This document shows, piece after piece, positions 7,488 through 15,760 of a DNA stretch of 23,511 bases. The notes below the pieces were generated by a model. It worked only from the letters and a program-made list of their open reading frames with translations, did not search any database and was not told the DNA's origin. The DNA lies in NCBI GenBank assembly GCA_964483405.1, contig CAZABC010000033.1, positions 1 through 23,511 on the forward strand, written 5' to 3'. Source of the stretch: CAZABC01 sp964483405. Its GTDB lineage: Bacteria > Chloroflexota > Limnocylindria > Limnocylindrales > CSP1-4. The stretch's first letter is position 1, and each line of letters opens with the position of its first letter. A program made the translations under genes and the position numbers.

Positions 7488-9220
7488 ATGACCAAGCCGA
7501 CCCTGCCGGCGGCGACGTCCCGGCGCATCGCCGCCCGGATCCCCGCGATCGAGCTCGCACGGTCATATGAGCGCTCCTGGCTCCGGCCCGACGTGCTGGC
7601 GGCGGTCACCGTCTGGGCGCTGCTCGTCCCGCAGGCCCTCGCCTACGCGCAGCTCGCCCAGGTCGACGCCATCGTCGGCCTGTACGCGTCGATGGGCGCG
7701 GCCATCGGGTACATCCTGCTCGGCGGCGTCCGGAGCATGAACGTCGGGCCGGAGGCGACCGTCGCGCTCCTCACGGCGTCGGTCGTGGCGCCGCTGGCCG
7801 CCGGCGACCCGGCGCGCTTCCTCGCCCTCACCGGCGGCCTGGCGCTGATGACGGGCGCCTGGATGCTCCTGGCCGGCGTGGTCGGCCTGGGGTTCGTGAC
7901 CCGCTTCCTGTCGCGCCCGCTCCTGCTCGGCTATGTCGCGGCTCGGCGATCGTGATGATCGTCAGCCAGCTCGACAGCCTCATCGGCGTCAGCCTCGAAG
8001 CGCAGGACGACACGCTGGCCGAGCTCTCCGAGACGATCCGCCGGCTCGGCGAGACCGACCCCACGACCCTGCTCGTCGGGCTCGGGGTCATCGGGGTCGT
8101 GCTCGTGGTGCGCCGCATCGACCGCCGCCTCCCGGCCTACCTCGTCGCCGTCCTGGCGGCCATCGCCGTGAGCGCGATCGCCGGCCTCGAGGCGCTCGGT
8201 GTCGCGGTCGTCGGGGCGATCGAGCCCGGCCTCCCCACGCTCGGGCTCCCCGCGGTCGGGCTGGCCGACCTCGCCTCGCTTGCCGGACCAGCGATCGGCA
8301 TCGCCCTGCTCGTCTACGCGGACAGCGGCGTCACGGGCCAGGTGCTCGGCCGGCGCGGCGGGTACGCGGTCGACGGCAACCAGGAGTTCCTGGGCCTGGG
8401 GGCCGCCAACATCGGGTCGGCGCTGACGAGCGGCTTCCCGGTCAACGGCAGCCAGTCGCGGAGCTTCACGGCCGCGGACGTCGGCGCCAAGTCGCAGGCG
8501 ATGAACCTCGGCGTGCTCGTCCTGGTGATCCTGACCCTGCTGTTCCTCACGCCGCTGTTCGCGCCGCTGCCGAAGTCCGCGCTGGCGGGGGTCATCATCG
8601 TCGTCGCCGTCGGCCTGCTCGATCCCCTCGCCTTCCGCGACCTGGCCCGGCTGGACCGCCGCGAGCTGGGCCTCGCCCTCGTCACCGCCGCCGTGGTGGT
8701 GGCCGTCGGGATGATCGCGGGCGTCCTGGTGACGGTGGTGCTCTCACTGTTCCTGGCGGCGATCCGGGCGGCCCAGCCCGGACGGACCTTCCTCGTCCGC
8801 GTGCCGGGGACCGACAGCTTCCGGGGCGTGGACCGTGTGGCGGATGGCGCCGCCGTGCCCGGCCTCGCGCTCTACCGGTTCGACGGTCCGCTGTTCTTCG
8901 CCAACGCGCAGCTGCTCGCCGACGACATCGAGGCGGCGGTCGCCGACGGCGCGGCGCCCGAGCCGGTCCGCTGGGTCGTCATCGACGCCGAGGCGATCGG
9001 CGACATCGATTCGACCGGTGCGGGCACGCTGGCCGACCTGGCGGACGGTCTTCGGGAGCGCGGGATCACCCTGTCGCTGGCTCGCCTGAAGGCCACCGTC
9101 GCGGGTTACCTGGAGCGTGCCGGCGTGATGGCGAAGATCGGCGCCGAGCACGTGTACCTCGAGGTCGACGACGCGGTCGCGGCGTTCGAGGCCAGCCGCC
9201 TCGACGCTCCACGGCGATGA
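7488..9220 (+). pseudogene. SulP-family anion (sulfate-type) transporter, single-base frameshift
   Basis: SulP proteins are inner-membrane anion transporters (sulfate, bicarbonate and others). The first part (7488-7955) has the N-terminal SulP signature around RPDVLAAVTVWALLVPQALAYA and membrane segments up to LLLGYVA. The frame then stops at TGA 7953-7955. The second part (GTG 7952 to 9220, 422 codons) continues the family with the remaining membrane segments (VNGSQSRSF motif). It ends in a cytoplasmic STAS domain over about the last 110 residues, with the loop DIDSTGAG. Inserting one G at 7940-7941 turns GYVAARRS-stop into GYVAGSAIVMIVSQLD and yields a normal protein of about 577 residues. 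The start ATG 7488 has GAGG 9 bases upstream. Sequencing error or recent mutation are both possible; substrate is not determinable. Confidence 0.85.
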
Positions 9221-9456
9221 GCTGGCGGGGTCGCTTCCGGGCTCGGCGGCACGCCAGGGGCAGCCTGCGGATGCTGCCGCTGATCGCCGGCCTGGGCCGA
9301 CTCGTCCTCGCCGAGCTGCTCATCGGCAGGGGCGGCAGACACACCCGGGTCGCCGTCGGGTCAGCGGCCCGGGAAGAGCGGGAGTCGGACCTCGGCAGAC
9401 GGGTCGACCTGCTCGGCCTCCCGCTCCTGCTCCGAGGAGGCCTGCGCCAGCGATAG
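9217..9456 (+). pseudogene. Short ORF overlapping the SulP stop, possibly a truncated DUF2254-like membrane protein
   Basis: The ATG at 9217 overlaps the SulP stop as ATGA, an arrangement typical of translational coupling. The first 38 or so residues (basic start, then RGSLRMLPLIAGLGRLVLAELLIG) resemble the N-terminus and first membrane segment of DUF2254-type membrane proteins. After about 9335 the translation becomes arginine/leucine-rich and unlike any family. From 9361 it runs antisense to another gene fragment. I interpret it as the stub of a gene whose remainder was lost. Family resemblance is weak and from memory. Confidence 0.35.
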
Positions 9457-9597
9457 GAGCCGCGGCGTCGCGATGTAGGAGCGGCCCTGCTTATCTCCCT
9501 TGGGCTCCAGGAGTCCCGCCTCCACCATCCGCTGGAGGTCCCGTCCGCCGGCGTGCTCCGAGAGCTCGGCATGCTCCTGGTAGACGCGGTTGCTCAC
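9361..9597 (-). pseudogene. Winged-helix fragment resembling the C-terminus of Fic-family proteins
   Basis: The recognisable part is ARDL-type wHTH sequence: GGRDLQRMVEAGLLEPKGD, then GRSYIATPRLLSL, with an acidic tail. Fic/DOC proteins often end in such a winged helix (a helix, then VEAGLLEPVG, then RGRRY). Only about 78 residues are present from the GTG at 9597 to TGA 9361-9363. No ATG or ribosome binding site is visible, and upstream, just before the CMD gene stop (9671), the frame is arginine-rich nonsense. The Fic catalytic domain (HPFxxGNGR) is absent. It is either a 5'-truncated remnant or a small regulator that I cannot name. Confidence 0.4.
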
Positions 9598-9670
9598 GCG
9601 GAACCGCTGGGCCGCGTCGAAGGGCCAGGGCGACGGCGCCGAACCGGCCCACCGTCGTGGCCGCCTTCGG

Positions 9671-10018
9671 TCAGCCCGGCGTCGCGTCGGGCTCGGCGTC
9701 GAGGACCTCACGCGCCCACTGGTATGCGGCCGCCGTGGCCGGGAACCCGGTCGTGGGGACCGCGATCGCGATCGCATGGAGGAGCTCGGCCCTCGTGAGA
9801 CCCTCCTGGAGCCCACGCCGCACGTGTGATCGCACGGCGCCTTCGGACGAGAGGCCCACTGCGATCCCGAGCTTCACCAGCCGCTGGTCACGCTCGGACA
9901 GGGGTCCGGCCGCCCGACAGGCATCGCCCAGTGCGTCGTACGCCTGGGCGATCCCCGAGTGCTCCGCACGAAGGTCCCGGTAGACGCGTGGCAGGTAGGT
10001 GCGGTCTTGGTCGGTCAT
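9671..10018 (-). CDS. Carboxymuconolactone decarboxylase (CMD) family protein
   Basis: This is a 115-residue helical protein of the CMD/AhpD-like superfamily. The core SERDQRLVKLGIAVGLSSEGAVRSHV, followed by GLTRAELLHAIAIAVPTTG, is the typical signature. The conserved histidine (H65) is present, but the positions of the CxxCxxxH cysteines are S58 and A61, so thiol-peroxidase chemistry is unlikely. Stand-alone members of this type have no assigned substrate. The start at 10018 is well supported (AGGAGG at 10024-10029, 6-base spacer). It lies 133 bases downstream of the molybdopterin oxidoreductase gene on the same strand, with a candidate terminator between them, so it may or may not be co-expressed with it. 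Confidence 0.8.
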   Translation of the reverse strand: MTDQDRTYLPRVYRDLRAEHSGIAQAYDALGDACRAAGPLSERDQRLVKLGIAVGLSSEGAVRSHVRRGLQEGLTRAELLHAIAIAVPTTGFPATAAAYQWAREVLDAEPDATPG

Positions 10019-10086
10019 CGGAGGCCTCCTCGGGCGCGGCAGCGATCGTGTGCGACCGCCGGCCGAGCCGACGATACGGCTGGAGG

Positions 10087-10113
10087 CTCCAGGGCGCCAG
10101 TGACGCCCCGGAG
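10087..10113 (-). terminator. Candidate terminator hairpin after the Mo-reductase operon
   Basis: CTCCAGGGCG (10087-10096) and CGCCCCGGAG (10104-10113) form a 10-bp stem (one G-U pair in minus-strand RNA) with a 7-base loop. It is about 40 bases past the stop of the catalytic subunit. There is no U-run, so termination strength is uncertain. Confidence 0.35.
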
Positions 10114-10151
10114 CACGGTCTGCTGATCCCCCGCGGGTCGCGGGCGGGCTG

Positions 10152-13100
10152 TCACACCCGGACGAGCTTCACCAGCGTGTCATAGAACACCGCGCTTCCG
10201 CCGACCGGGTCGATGAGCGTCGTGTTCTTGAGGTACGGGTCGATCCGCATCGCGGCATTGGCGTGCACGCCCTTGATCCGCCGTGCGTCCCCCTCGATCG
10301 TCGTGTCGTCGACGCTGAACCCGACACCACCGTATGACCAGTGGCCGAAGCCCAGCGAGAAGCCGATGACGCCCGGCCGGATGCCCTCCGTCGTCCTGAT
10401 CTCGCCATCCATCGGGACCGTTCGGCCGTTGCCCAGGTCCCAGACGCCGTCCGGGTTCGTGGCCGAGGTGATCCGCACGATGTCGCCGTCGGCGAGACCG
10501 CGCGCGGTCGCGTCCGATCGGTGGATGAGGATGAAGTTCGCCGGCCGCAACGCGAGGAGCCAGTAGTTGGACGAGGTCCGCGACTTCGTCTGCATGATCT
10601 CCCGATAGGTGATCAGCCGCAGGTCGAAACCCTGCTCCTCATCGGACAGCTGTTCGCCGAGGACCGATGTCGGGGCCGGGAAGTACTTCGCGTACCCGAC
10701 GTAGTGCTCGCCCGTCATGGGACTCTTGGTATCGAAGGTCTTCTCGCCGTAGATGTTCACCATGGTGCCGTAGCTGTTGGCGGCCTGGATGGTGTTCTCG
10801 CCGAAGAAGCTCGCGCCGGCCTCAGGGAACTCGCCCTCCGTGTAGCCCTTGTCGAAGGCCTGGAAGCGGCCGCCGCGGTTGAGCACGTAGACGACCTTCG
10901 GCCACAGGTCGCCGGCGATCCGCTGCCAGCGCGCTGCATCGAACACGCTCGGGCGGATGCCTCTCCGCGCCTCGGTGAAGATCCCGAGCTCCGTGGCATC
11001 GGCGTCCGGCACCGCGTCGGAGCCGTCCTCCTTCTCGCCGAAGGCGAGGTTCGCCAGCATGCGGATGTAGAGGTCGTCGGGGTGCGATAGGTCACCGTAG
11101 TCGCCGAAGCCACCCGGGCCGAAGCCCGGAAGCTCGAGCTTCTCGGCGATCGCGAGGAGCAGACCCTCGAGGCCCATCGCGGTGGGCTGCCCGAAGACCG
11201 TCACATCCGGCACGAGCGGGTCGATGGCCGGGTTCCGGACCGGCTGGATCTTGAAGGCGACACTCGGATGGCTGCCCTGGAACTCCCAGCGCTCCAGGTA
11301 CATCTGGTCCGGGAAGATGTAGTCCGCGTACATGCTCGTCTCGCCGATGAAGGCGTCGATCGCGATGAACAGTGGCAGCTTCCCGGGGTCGGACAGGATG
11401 GGGATCTGGGCGTGGCCGGCCGGCAGCGAGTACACCGGCGAGCCCATGTAGAGCATGAGGATCTTGACGGGATACGGGTACGCATCCCCGATCGATGGGA
11501 CGATCTCCTGATAGACGTCGCTCGAGAGCGGATACCAGTTCCGCTTGGCGGGGTAGCCGTCGCGAGCGAAGAGCGTGCTCTTCTCGTACTTCTCGTTGTG
11601 GCGGATCACGCTGGTCCCGAACGGCACGATGCCGCCCGCCCCCGCCTTGAGGCTGAAGGGCTGGCCCTTCTTGCTGCCATCGGCCTTGTACGTGGTCGCC
11701 TTGATGAGCCCGCCCGCGCGGTCGTAGTTGCCGAGCAGCGCGTTGAGCGTGTACCAGGCGAGCACGTTGTAGAAGCCGTTGGTGTGCTGGCTGACGCCCC
11801 GGTGGATGTCGGCCACGGCCTGTCGGCCATGGGCGCTGAACTCGTGCGCGACCTCGGCGATGTCGGCGGCCTCGAGGCCGCAGATCTCGGCCCATTCGTC
11901 GAGCGTATGCTCGTGCGCCGAGTCCGCGATGACCTGCAATGCTGACTTGACCTTGAGATCGCCGATCAGCAGGTCGTCAACGAACAGGTCGCCCATGACC
12001 GGGTCGCTTTCGTCGTACGGATCCACCGGCGTGAGCACGCCATCGACCTGGGCGACGAAGTAGTCGAACTCGTAGGTCTTCTCCGGGTCGGTGGAGAGCG
12101 GACGGACCTCCTTCTCGCGCAGCCCGATCTCGCTCGCGCGCAGGTAGTGTCCGGGAACGCCGTCCTCGATCTTGACGAGCCACGTCGCCTCGGTCCACGT
12201 CGGCTCGCCGTTGGCTCGCGCGGCCGCCTGGTTCGCCGCCATGAGGTACCGGGAGTTGTATCGCTCCTCGTCGATGATGTAGCCGATCATCGCGAGCGCC
12301 AGGGCGCCCTCGGAGCCCGGCTTGGCGGGCAGCCACTTCCATGCCTTCGCGGCGGTCTTGCTGAAGCGCGGATCGACGACGACGAACTTCATGGTGCCAT
12401 CGACGCTGGCGCCGGCGATCCGGGGCGTGCGCAGCGGTGGCCCGTAGTTCCCCTCGAATGGACTGGCGCCTACGAAGATGGCGAACTCGGTGTTGCCGAC
12501 GTCGCCCTGCCAGTAGAACTTCTGCCCGTTCTGCCATTTGCCATCGACGAACTGCTCCGACATGGCCTTGCCCGTGAAGTACAGGCTGCCCTGGCAGACG
12601 GTCGTGTGGCCGTGGGCGTTGGCGGTTCCGTAGGCGGTGACGAACCTCGAGATCAGGTCCTTGCGGGCGTCCTTGAGCCGGCCCCAGGCGAACGTGAACT
12701 GGTTGTTCCGAGGACCGAAGTCCGGGTGCTCCGGATCGATGAGCGCATCGAGATCCGCGGCGAACGTCGACTTGAACTCCGCGACGAGCGCGAGCTTCGC
12801 CTCCGGGTCCTTCTCGTCCTGGATCTTCTTGATGGCGTCGGCCATCGCCTTGGCAATGTCCTTGTCCGTGAGGGCGTAGGATCCGCGCAGACCGGGGACC
12901 GGACCCTCCCCGAAGAGGTCGCCACCCTCGACGATCTCGGCGACCGCCTGGTCGAATGGCACGGTGATCCACTGGTTCTCGCCGCGCCTGGTGCCGGGCT
13001 TGCGCTTGATGACGCTGACGAGGCGGTACGGGTCGTAGACACTCTGGAGCCCGGCCTGGCCCTTGGGGCAGATGGCACCGTCCACGGTCCCGAGATCCGC

Positions 13101-13445
13101 GACCGGCGTGTCGTAGGCGATGTGCGGGTACATCGTCATCGGGTGGAAGGGGTTGCCCTCGATCTTGGTGGCGACGCCATCGAGCAGCTTCACCTTGATG
13201 CCGCAGCCGGTGTTGCACTGGAGACAGACCGAGTAGAGCTGGTGCGCCGGATCCGCCAGCGGATAGGCGTTCTGACCCTCCTCCGCAGCCTCTTGGGCGG
13301 CTGCGATCCTGGCGAAGCCCGGAAGCGAGCCGAGGAACGCCGCGCTGCCGGCCGCGATGGTGCCCAGCTTGACGAAGTCGCGCCGCGAGAGGCCGCAGGA
13401 CTCGGGTCGGTCGTCCGCGGGGGGCGCAACACACTCGCGAGTCAT
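10152..13445 (-). CDS. Molybdopterin oxidoreductase catalytic subunit, TtrA/SrdA-like
   Basis: This is the 1097-residue catalytic subunit of a periplasm-facing DMSO-reductase-family enzyme. A twin-arginine signal lies at residues 20-50 (SRRDFVKLGTIAAG, then a hydrophobic stretch). The proximal [4Fe-4S] cluster ligands are C74, C77, C81 and C126. Cys284 in HTTVCQGSLYF is the likely Mo ligand, as in the thiosulfate/polysulfide, tetrathionate and arsenate reductase branch. The insertion between about 175 and 265 (GGDLF...GLRGSY...QFTFAWGR) and the overall length fit TtrA/SrdA better than the roughly 750-residue PsrA/PhsA. The C-terminal MopB-binding domain includes the segment LALRPANFILIHRSDA. 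Its ATG overlaps the NrfD stop by one base (TGATG), so it is translated by coupling. Substrate (tetrathionate, selenate or another oxyanion) cannot be read from sequence. Confidence 0.9.
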   Translation of the reverse strand: MTRECVAPPADDRPESCGLSRRDFVKLGTIAAGSAAFLGSLPGFARIAAAQEAAEEGQNAYPLADPAHQLYSVCLQCNTGCGIKVKLLDGVATKIEGNPFHPMTMYPHIAYDTPVADLGTVDGAICPKGQAGLQSVYDPYRLVSVIKRKPGTRRGENQWITVPFDQAVAEIVEGGDLFGEGPVPGLRGSYALTDKDIAKAMADAIKKIQDEKDPEAKLALVAEFKSTFAADLDALIDPEHPDFGPRNNQFTFAWGRLKDARKDLISRFVTAYGTANAHGHTTVCQGSLYFTGKAMSEQFVDGKWQNGQKFYWQGDVGNTEFAIFVGASPFEGNYGPPLRTPRIAGASVDGTMKFVVVDPRFSKTAAKAWKWLPAKPGSEGALALAMIGYIIDEERYNSRYLMAANQAAARANGEPTWTEATWLVKIEDGVPGHYLRASEIGLREKEVRPLSTDPEKTYEFDYFVAQVDGVLTPVDPYDESDPVMGDLFVDDLLIGDLKVKSALQVIADSAHEHTLDEWAEICGLEAADIAEVAHEFSAHGRQAVADIHRGVSQHTNGFYNVLAWYTLNALLGNYDRAGGLIKATTYKADGSKKGQPFSLKAGAGGIVPFGTSVIRHNEKYEKSTLFARDGYPAKRNWYPLSSDVYQEIVPSIGDAYPYPVKILMLYMGSPVYSLPAGHAQIPILSDPGKLPLFIAIDAFIGETSMYADYIFPDQMYLERWEFQGSHPSVAFKIQPVRNPAIDPLVPDVTVFGQPTAMGLEGLLLAIAEKLELPGFGPGGFGDYGDLSHPDDLYIRMLANLAFGEKEDGSDAVPDADATELGIFTEARRGIRPSVFDAARWQRIAGDLWPKVVYVLNRGGRFQAFDKGYTEGEFPEAGASFFGENTIQAANSYGTMVNIYGEKTFDTKSPMTGEHYVGYAKYFPAPTSVLGEQLSDEEQGFDLRLITYREIMQTKSRTSSNYWLLALRPANFILIHRSDATARGLADGDIVRITSATNPDGVWDLGNGRTVPMDGEIRTTEGIRPGVIGFSLGFGHWSYGGVGFSVDDTTIEGDARRIKGVHANAAMRIDPYLKNTTLIDPVGGSAVFYDTLVKLVRV

Positions 13446-14584
13446 CAGGGCACCTCAGGGGACTGCTTGAGGGACGAAAGTCGGTCCGCGGCGATGAGGA
13501 AGGCGAGCGCAGAGAGGCCGACCACCCCGACCGTCACGGACCACTCCATGAGACTCGGTTGGTAGTCAAGGTTGAGGTGGGGCCCCGTGAACGCCTCGGT
13601 CAGCCCTTCGAACTCCGGGAACGCCAGGGCCGGGAAGATGATCGACGTGCGGCCGACGGCGAGACCCACGAGGGCGAACACGCCCATCACCCCGGCCACG
13701 ATCGGCCGCCGACTCGTCCCCGGCAGCAGGAGCACGACGGCCGGAAGCACGACCCCAAGGCCGAGCTGGAGGATCCAGAAGGCCCACCAGTACGTGCCGA
13801 AGAGGACCTGTTCCGCGACCCCGAGCGCCTCCTGCGTCTGGCCGTACAGGGCCTGGGAGTAATCCACCCAGAGGAAGTACGCCTTCACACCGAGCAGGGC
13901 GACGAGCCCGAGCGACAGCACGCGGACGGCATGGGTCCGTCGCCCCGGGTCGGCGATCACTCCGAAGAACCCGATGATGACGAGCATGAGCGCGATCCCG
14001 GAGGCGAGGTTGAGCAGCGGGAACTGGGCCGGCAGCATGGCGTTCTGGAAGCTGACCCGCGCGGCGTTGACGCCCAGCAGGGCGCCGACGCCACCGCTGA
14101 CGAAGACGGCGGCCACCAGGCCCACGATCATGATCGGCTTGAGGGCTCGTCGGGGGCCCCGCATCGCCACCACCAGCGCGATGCAGATGATGACCATGAA
14201 CGTCGAGTAGCTCCACACGAGCTGGGCCAGCAGCGAGGTGAAGCTGGGCTGGAGGTAGACCTTCCAGATCCGCTCCATGTGACCCAGGTCGAACCCGATC
14301 AGGACGAGGGCAGCTGGAAGGGTCACGGCCGCAGCCACCAGGGCGTACCTGCCGGTGCCCCGGAAGAGGGGGATACCGAACACGTAGTCAAGGCTCGCGA
14401 CCATCATGGAGCCCGCAGCCATGCCGGCGAAGAAGAGATACATCGCGACCCACAGCCCCCAGTTGATGTAGGAGCCGTAGTTGACGTCCCGCTCGCCGAA
14501 GAGGAGGCGGCTGCCGATGCCGTAGATCCCGAGGATGATCGCGACGACGGCAAGAAGGTAGAGCAGGCGCTTGATCGTGGTCAT
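13445..14584 (-). CDS. NrfD/PsrC-type membrane subunit of the Mo reductase
   Basis: This is a 379-residue integral membrane protein with about ten hydrophobic segments, the first being LLYLLAVVAIILGIYGIG. NrfD/PsrC/TtrC subunits anchor the extracytoplasmic catalytic and ferredoxin subunits and exchange electrons with the quinone pool; they carry no haem or cluster. The start at 14584 is preferred because GGGGAG lies 7 bases upstream. An ATG at 14599 adds five residues but lacks a ribosome binding site and lies 1 base from the stop of the ferredoxin gene. The stop TGA overlaps the start of the catalytic subunit. Its position between B and A subunits reproduces the ttrBCA order. Confidence 0.88.
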   Translation of the reverse strand: MTTIKRLLYLLAVVAIILGIYGIGSRLLFGERDVNYGSYINWGLWVAMYLFFAGMAAGSMMVASLDYVFGIPLFRGTGRYALVAAAVTLPAALVLIGFDLGHMERIWKVYLQPSFTSLLAQLVWSYSTFMVIICIALVVAMRGPRRALKPIMIVGLVAAVFVSGGVGALLGVNAARVSFQNAMLPAQFPLLNLASGIALMLVIIGFFGVIADPGRRTHAVRVLSLGLVALLGVKAYFLWVDYSQALYGQTQEALGVAEQVLFGTYWWAFWILQLGLGVVLPAVVLLLPGTSRRPIVAGVMGVFALVGLAVGRTSIIFPALAFPEFEGLTEAFTGPHLNLDYQPSLMEWSVTVGVVGLSALAFLIAADRLSSLKQSPEVP

Positions 14585-14600
14585 CGTCTTGCTCCCCATC

Positions 14601-15527
14601 TCACGCCAGGTAGAAGACGCGCGGCTCGGTCCCCTGCTCTTCCTTGAGCCGCATCACGTTGGGCCGCGCGATGAGCTCGGCCACGAGACTCGTCGGGTCG
14701 TTGGCATCCCCGAAGAGGGTCGCCCTCCCGATGCAGGTCGTCACGCACGCCGGCAGTTCACCGACGGCGATCCGATGCAGGCAGAAGTGGCACTTTCGCG
14801 CGTTGCCGATCGGGGACTCGTGGCCCTCCCGAGGCCATGCCTCGCCGTACTCGAAGCTGGGCACGGTCTCGTAGACACCGGCCTCCTCCGAGCCGACGAT
14901 CCTGTCGGGCGCGACGGGTAGTCCCTCCGTGTACGTCAGGCCGAAGTCGGCCGTTCGCGCGCTGTACGGACAGGCGGTAAGGCACGCCCGGCAGCCGATG
15001 CACTGCTCGTACTCGACGATGACGACGCCGTCCTCGTTCTTGTGCGTGGCATCAACGGGACACACCGGCACGCAGGGCGGTTTGTCGCACTGCATGCACG
15101 GACGTGGGATGAATCGCCGTCCGACGTTCGGATAGGTGCCGAACTCCTCCTCGATGACGGGCCGGTACACGACGCCCGGCGGGAGCTTGTTCTCGGACAC
15201 GCAGGCGATGGTGCAGGCGTGGCACCCGACGCACTTGCGCAGGTCGATCACCATGACCCACCTGCGCTCGGCGGCTGGCTTGGCCAGGGCGCGGACCAAC
15301 TCGGCGCGCAGGCGCTCGAGGATGTCCGCCTGGCCGTCGGCACTCGTGAGGGGCGTGTCCGGTCCCATCGCCTGCGCCACGCCGGGGGGCGTGTCGAACG
15401 GGTCACCGGTGAGGGCGAACACCTCGTAGGCCGAGATCGCCGTCAGTGCACCGCCGCCGATGACTCCCTTCAGGAAGCCCCGGCGCGAAACCGCGGACGC
15501 TGCGGTCGCGTCGTCGTGCACGGTCAT
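14601..15527 (-). CDS. Tat-exported ferredoxin-like electron-transfer subunit (TtrB/SrdB-like)
   Basis: This is a 308-residue protein with a twin-arginine motif SRRGFLKG (14-21) and hydrophobic h-region (22-40). Sixteen cysteines are arranged for four [4Fe-4S] clusters: C99/102/105/109, C144/147/152/156, C176/179/182/186 and C246/249/261/265. This is the DMSO-reductase B-subunit pattern. It should pass electrons between the quinone-reactive membrane subunit and the catalytic subunit outside the cytoplasmic membrane. The ATG at 15527 has GGAG (15534-15537) with a 6-base spacer. It is the first gene of the operon, so the promoter should lie in 15528-15760. Its own Tat signal, next to a Tat signal on the catalytic subunit, fits the TtrB/SrdB type, where both are exported. 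Confidence 0.9.
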   Translation of the reverse strand: MTVHDDATAASAVSRRGFLKGVIGGGALTAISAYEVFALTGDPFDTPPGVAQAMGPDTPLTSADGQADILERLRAELVRALAKPAAERRWVMVIDLRKCVGCHACTIACVSENKLPPGVVYRPVIEEEFGTYPNVGRRFIPRPCMQCDKPPCVPVCPVDATHKNEDGVVIVEYEQCIGCRACLTACPYSARTADFGLTYTEGLPVAPDRIVGSEEAGVYETVPSFEYGEAWPREGHESPIGNARKCHFCLHRIAVGELPACVTTCIGRATLFGDANDPTSLVAELIARPNVMRLKEEQGTEPRVFYLA

Positions 15528-15760
15528 CTTCTGCTCCGACTCGGCGCAGCGCGCATGGGACGCCGCGGCTGTTGCGGCAAGGCTGGCCCGAGGAGCGAGA
15601 GCGCGGGAATGCCCGATGGCCCTCCGCGATCGGGACGGATGTCACATCGTCGTCGCGCGGCCGGGCGCCTGCCGCTGCCTCGCTCGCCGGCATCGGGCGC
15701 GCGCCCGGGGCCGAGCCCCACTACCATCCATCGGCGGTGGAGCATGGATCGGAGGTGCGG
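15528..15760. promoter_or_regulatory. Divergent control region between the Mo-reductase operon and the PrsW-like gene
   Basis: These 233 bases hold the start signals of both divergent units. An 11-bp inverted repeat GATGT-C-ACATC lies at 15638-15648 and is a possible operator. GGAGG upstream of the plus-strand gene begins at 15751. I cannot place -35/-10 boxes confidently. Confidence 0.4.

Noticed and set aside
7940..7957. Programmed frameshift or true split gene in SulP
   Set aside because: No slippery heptamer, and the junction interrupts a conserved membrane helix; a simple one-base loss explains it better.
12147..13565. 472-codon plus-strand frame opposite the Mo-reductase catalytic subunit
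   Set aside because: Composition typical of a complement shadow, no domain recognised, and fully inside a gene with conserved cysteines and a Tat signal.
13559..14647. 362-codon plus-strand frame opposite the NrfD subunit
   Set aside because: Asp/His/Glu-rich translation that mirrors a hydrophobic membrane protein on the other strand; no ribosome binding site.
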